From: Spirochaetales bacterium | GTDB lineage: Bacteria > Spirochaetota > Spirochaetia > Sphaerochaetales > Sphaerochaetaceae | Direction: 5' to 3' | DNA: 51,699 nt | Assembly: GCA_003247345.1 (NCBI GenBank) | Contig: QJZS01000060.1 | Location: 1-51,699, forward strand | Shown: positions 48,745 to 51,699 of the stretch, piece after piece | Layout of the letters: each line of letters starts with the position of its first letter | Numbering within the stretch: the first letter of the stretch is position 1 | Notes under the pieces: model-generated | The model's input: the letters and a program-made list of their open reading frames with translations, nothing else | What the model was told of the DNA's origin: nothing | The model's database searches: none | Translations under genes and position numbers: made by a program

Positions 48745-51076
48745 AGAACTAGGTTTTCCACAGGTCCTGAAGCAAATAAAAGCCATGTCCCATGCCCCTG
48801 AAGGGGTACTGTATTTAGATGGTTTGTCATTTTTAACAGATAAGTTTTCTTTGGAAAGTCGACAAAAACAAATAGGTGAGGCAATTAATTTACTTGGGGG
48901 TGAAAAGAGACTCATCCTACAAACATTCTGCGAAATAGGACAAACCCTCGAACAATTTGAACAAGCAACATTCGGGGCTCAAGGACCTGAACTATTGGAT
49001 ATCGGACGCTATATACGAAGTGCCCAAAATATTTATGACCATTTTGAACAAGTTTCTGAGGATGGGAAGGAATTCCCAACACTCAAACCATTGTTTGGGG
49101 AAGGAATTGCTCCTGAATTGCTCGGTTTGGTTGCCCAGATAGAGGACGTGCTCGATGATAGCGGACAAGTAAAAACTTCTCATCCAAGTATAAGAGCCCT
49201 TTATAAACAGGTAGAGGCTGCAAAGTCCGAACGATCTAAATACTGTACCCAATTTATACGAAGCAATCCGCAAGCAGTCCAGGCCGACCAGGAAGCAATG
49301 CGCGATGGGCGTTTGGTAATACCCGTACGAAGTGATCGCCGTTCGCTTGTTCAAGGATTTGTTTCAAGCAGTTCAGGATCTGGAAATACCGTATTTATGG
49401 AGCCTTACCAATTAGTAGAGATGAATAATTCCGTAATGATGGCTCAGAATCAAATTCTCATTGAAATTGCAAGAATCTTACGAGAATTGAATACAAAAGT
49501 TAGAGACGTCAGAAAAGTCCTAATGGCTTTAACCAAGCAAATTGGACATATCGATGCAATTTTCTCTCTTGCTTTATGGGCAATCGAATATCATTGTACT
49601 GCTACTGATCTTAATTCCGTGCGATGTAATCTTCTCAAAGCTCGTCATCCACTGTTAGGGAAAAAAGTCGTTCCTATTACGATGACTTTGGATGAACAAG
49701 TAAAAGCCGTGGTAATCAGTGGACCTAATGCTGGAGGAAAAACTGTTACTATCAAGACAGTAGGGTTATTTGCATTACTCAACCAATACTCTGGATATAT
49801 TCCTGCCTCAGAAGGAAGCAGCTTACCTTTGTTCGATGATCTCTACACCGATATTGGTGACGAACAATCCATAGAACAGGAACTTTCTACCTTTAGTGGC
49901 CATATGAAACAAGTTGGCAATATTCTGAGAAATATGAGCAATAAAAGCTTGGTGATATTGGATGAACTTGGGAGCGGGACCGATCCTGTGGAAGGCTCAG
50001 CCATTGCAAGAGCTACATTGGAATATTGCCTGCAAAGAGCTGAACTCACCTTGGTAACCAGTCATCATGGGGTACTCAAGCAATTTGCCTATGCTAAAAA
50101 AGAAGTTATCAATGCTTCTATGGAATTTAATGAACATTCCCATTTGCCAACGTTTAAGGTAATTCAGGGCCTACCTGGAGAAAGTCATGCACTCGATACA
50201 GCAAGGTTGATGAAACTCCCTACAGAAGTATTGAAGAAAGCAGAACAATACCTAGGAAGTGATGCAGTTCAAATAGCTTCGATCATTAAAGATTTGGAAG
50301 AGAAGAGAAAAGATTTGGAGAAGCAAGAAGAAGCAACAAGAAATCGGTATCTGAAACTCCAACAAGAAGTGAAGGCACTGCAACTTAAAGAACTACGGGT
50401 AAAGCAGAAAGAAGCTCAATTAAAAGATGAGCAAACGACTGAACTTGCCAGGTTCATGGCTGCCAAACGTAAAGAATTGGAAAACCTTGTAAAAGCCATG
50501 AGGGAAGGGGAGCTGGATAAAACAAAAACCCGAGGGGTAAAAGCATTCGTCCATAGCCTTGAGGAAATGGTAGATCAACAGCAAAACCAGCTTGCACAAA
50601 CCGAAGAAGCACTTGCAGAAATTCAAGGTAACGATACTGTCATAGATTTTGAAGAAGGAATGGATGTGCTCTGTGGAAGCGCAAAACGTGCTGGGAAAAT
50701 TCTTAAGAAACAAGGCAAGAACAAATATCTCGTAGCTATTGGTTCCATGCGCATGACCCTCGATTCCAAGCAACTCTCTTTGGCAAAAGCTCCGACACCT
50801 TCAGTTTTGGTCTCTTACCATAGCAGCGCACCTAAACCAAAACTTACGCTGGATGTACGAGGGTTTACCCTTGAGGAAGCGCTTCAAGCCTTGGATGAGC
50901 AAATTGAAAGTTCCCTAGTACATGGTATGACTACCTTTGCTATCATTCACGGTTATGGCGATGGAATTCTTTCAAAAGGAATAACCTCTTATCTGAATTC
51001 CCATCATTCTGTAAAAGGATACCGTTTTGCCTTACCCGAAGATGGTGGTATGGGAAAAACCTACGTCCAGCTCTAA
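48725..51076 (+). CDS. mutS2: Endonuclease MutS2
   Basis: 783 residues. Lever and clamp helices fill the first 300 residues. The ATPase has Walker A GPNAGGKT at about 333-340 and Walker B LVILDELGSGTDPVEGS, with the ABC-like STFSGHMKQ before it. A long coiled-coil (about 515-640) leads to the C-terminal Smr endonuclease domain with LDVRGFTLEEALQALDEQ and IIHGYGDGIL. Such proteins suppress recombination or rescue collided ribosomes (family knowledge; both are reported). It overlaps rsgA and is followed by a strong terminator. Confidence 0.96.
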   Translation: MNQKSIEELGFPQVLKQIKAMSHAPEGVLYLDGLSFLTDKFSLESRQKQIGEAINLLGGEKRLILQTFCEIGQTLEQFEQATFGAQGPELLDIGRYIRSAQNIYDHFEQVSEDGKEFPTLKPLFGEGIAPELLGLVAQIEDVLDDSGQVKTSHPSIRALYKQVEAAKSERSKYCTQFIRSNPQAVQADQEAMRDGRLVIPVRSDRRSLVQGFVSSSSGSGNTVFMEPYQLVEMNNSVMMAQNQILIEIARILRELNTKVRDVRKVLMALTKQIGHIDAIFSLALWAIEYHCTATDLNSVRCNLLKARHPLLGKKVVPITMTLDEQVKAVVISGPNAGGKTVTIKTVGLFALLNQYSGYIPASEGSSLPLFDDLYTDIGDEQSIEQELSTFSGHMKQVGNILRNMSNKSLVILDELGSGTDPVEGSAIARATLEYCLQRAELTLVTSHHGVLKQFAYAKKEVINASMEFNEHSHLPTFKVIQGLPGESHALDTARLMKLPTEVLKKAEQYLGSDAVQIASIIKDLEEKRKDLEKQEEATRNRYLKLQQEVKALQLKELRVKQKEAQLKDEQTTELARFMAAKRKELENLVKAMREGELDKTKTRGVKAFVHSLEEMVDQQQNQLAQTEEALAEIQGNDTVIDFEEGMDVLCGSAKRAGKILKKQGKNKYLVAIGSMRMTLDSKQLSLAKAPTPSVLVSYHSSAPKPKLTLDVRGFTLEEALQALDEQIESSLVHGMTTFAIIHGYGDGILSKGITSYLNSHHSVKGYRFALPEDGGMGKTYVQL

Positions 51077-51094
51077 TTAACATTTTATTTATTG

Positions 51095-51122
51095 AAGCTC
51101 TTCTTGACAGGAGAGCTTTTTT
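51095..51122 (+). terminator. Terminator after mutS2
   Basis: AAGCTCTTCT (51095-51104), loop TTGACA-type bases, AGGAGAGCTT (about 51109-51118), then Ts to 51122. The loop bases include TTGACA, which may also be the -35 of the next gene. Confidence 0.85.
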
Positions 51123-51146
51123 AGTATATTTACTAATTTAGTAAAT
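51104..51146 (+). promoter_or_regulatory. Promoter and palindromic operator of the GIY-YIG operon
   Basis: TTGACA (51104-51109, in the loop of the mutS2 terminator) and TATTTA (51127-51132) make a 17-base-spaced promoter. ATTTACTAA (51128-51136) and TTAGTAAAT (51138-51146) are perfect 9-base inverted arms around one base. Two further overlapping repeats (TTAGTA/TACTAA at 51121-51136 and TAGTAA/TTACTA at 51140-51151) give a chain of alternating half-sites before the ribosome site AGAAGG. Confidence 0.6.
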
Positions 51147-51161
51147 TACTAGAAGGTATTT

Positions 51162-51500
51162 ATGACAAAGAAAGAGTTACGGGAACAGTACAAACAAAGA
51201 AAACCTGAGATGGGTGTATATAAAATAGTAGACACAAAGAACAATCAAACGTACTTGGGGAAAAGCAAGGATTTCAAGGCAACAAGGAATTCATTGTTTT
51301 TCCGATTGTCCGTAGGAGCCCTAGCTAATTATCCAGAATTACAAAAAGACTACAATGAAGTGGGTGAATCATGCATTCAATTCGAAATTTTGGAAAAACT
51401 GGACCAAATTGAAGGGCTGGATAATTACAAGGAAGAATTGGATGCTTTACTGCAAATAACTCTTTCAGATCATGAAGAAGCAAAGGAGATGCTACCATGA
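51162..51500 (+). CDS. Small GIY-YIG-fold protein
   Basis: 112 residues. An N-terminal charged helix precedes a GIY-YIG nuclease core: MGVYKIVDTKNNQTYLGKSKDFKATRNS, where GIY reads GVY and YIG reads YLG. The catalytic region is short, and whether the Arg, Glu and Asn set is complete I cannot tell. Small GIY-YIG proteins include UvrC-like and restriction-type nucleases. It overlaps the next gene by four bases (ATGA). Role unknown. Confidence 0.85.
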   Translation: MTKKELREQYKQRKPEMGVYKIVDTKNNQTYLGKSKDFKATRNSLFFRLSVGALANYPELQKDYNEVGESCIQFEILEKLDQIEGLDNYKEELDALLQITLSDHEEAKEMLP

Positions 51501-51699
51501 AAATACCAACAAGTCTTAAGCACAAACCAGTGATAACAGTAGAAAACTACGAGCAGGTTGATGGTCTTAATGCAAATAGAAGTGATGCCAAAGGACTCTC
51601 TATCGGTCTTGCCCAATGGAATGACCGAGGATTGGTTGAAGCCTCAGCAAAAGTGTGGCGGTACACTGGAGAAAAATGGTCCCGGCAAAGTGAAGAGCT
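51497..51699 (+). CDS. DUF6530-type protein, N-terminal part (3' end outside window)
   Basis: Open reading frame from ATG at 51497 running off the right edge (67 codons). It starts MKIPTSLKHKPVITVENY and continues with GLNANRSDAKGLSIGLAQWNDRGL and KVWRYTGEKWSRQSEE. That pattern is the DUF6530 family of small proteins of unknown function. It is translationally coupled to the GIY-YIG gene by ATGA. Confidence 0.75.
   Translation, partial: MKIPTSLKHKPVITVENYEQVDGLNANRSDAKGLSIGLAQWNDRGLVEASAKVWRYTGEKWSRQSEE

Noticed and set aside
1..51699. CRISPR array, prophage or insertion sequence
   Set aside because: No regularly spaced repeats, no transposase or integrase, and no att-like duplication next to either tRNA gene.

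Overview
The window is a gene-dense bacterial chromosome segment of moderate-to-low GC (about mid-40s percent by eye), starting inside a photolyase gene and ending inside a DUF6530-type gene. Protein styles point to a spirochaete, most likely Sphaerochaeta or a close relative (inference): sugar-binding proteins with a cleaved signal ending in Phe-Ala-Ala-Gly-Ser-Gln-Glu, many TPR and membrane proteins, and a carboxyspermidine-type polyamine operon. I see no phage genes, insertion sequences, CRISPR array or rRNA. No stretch over 300 bases lacks a gene.

1-6.2 kb is a DNA-damage region. The tail of a class II photolyase converges on a leftward cassette of DUF72 protein, a Y-family polymerase homologue that has lost its catalytic acids (ImuB-like), and a short error-prone DnaE (DnaE2/ImuC-like). 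A Cof-type phosphatase follows. 6.2-9.1 kb holds an AraC/GyrI regulator with a membrane protein, divergent from a membrane diguanylate cyclase.

9.1-17.3 kb is a sugar region: binding protein, two permeases and 4-alpha-glucanotransferase (no ATPase gene), then a second DUF72 gene, a MORN/YwqK-like protein and an exported nucleotidase. Two operator-like AAACCGGTTT-type sites precede the transport operon. A third lies 31 kb away between a LacI-type regulator and a GH13 amylase-family gene (39-42 kb), which suggests one alpha-glucan regulon.

17.3-23.8 kb contains an SPFH-domain protein with a 59-codon ribbon-helix-helix gene behind it and a paired TGATATCA palindrome in front. Divergent from it is speA - carboxyspermidine dehydrogenase - nspC - speB, a complete arginine-to-spermidine route. 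23.8-32.1 kb holds mixed housekeeping genes: flavodoxin, TPR protein, methyltransferase, thpR, tRNA-Met, Zn-ribbon protein, aldo/keto reductase, CYTH protein, haem-degrading-domain protein, Gfo/Idh/MocA oxidoreductase and PlsC.

32.1-34.9 kb is a cobalamin-riboswitch-controlled B12 uptake operon in which the permease and ATPase are fused into one protein. 34.9-38.9 kb holds rnhA with two half-size chromate transporters, then a TPR lipoprotein, a long uracil phosphoribosyltransferase and adk. 42-51.7 kb holds guaB, tRNA-Val, a CmpB-family membrane protein, yggS, a small two-helix protein, an RluA-type pseudouridine synthase, an MBL hydrolase, a pentapeptide-repeat protein, rsgA, mutS2 and a GIY-YIG/DUF6530 pair behind a palindromic promoter.

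The best candidates for something undescribed are the DUF72/dead-Y-polymerase/DnaE2 cassette, the SPFH/ribbon-helix-helix operon with its matching operator, the riboswitch-driven BtuCD fusion, and the TTAGTAAAT palindromes shared by the GIY-YIG and flavodoxin promoters.
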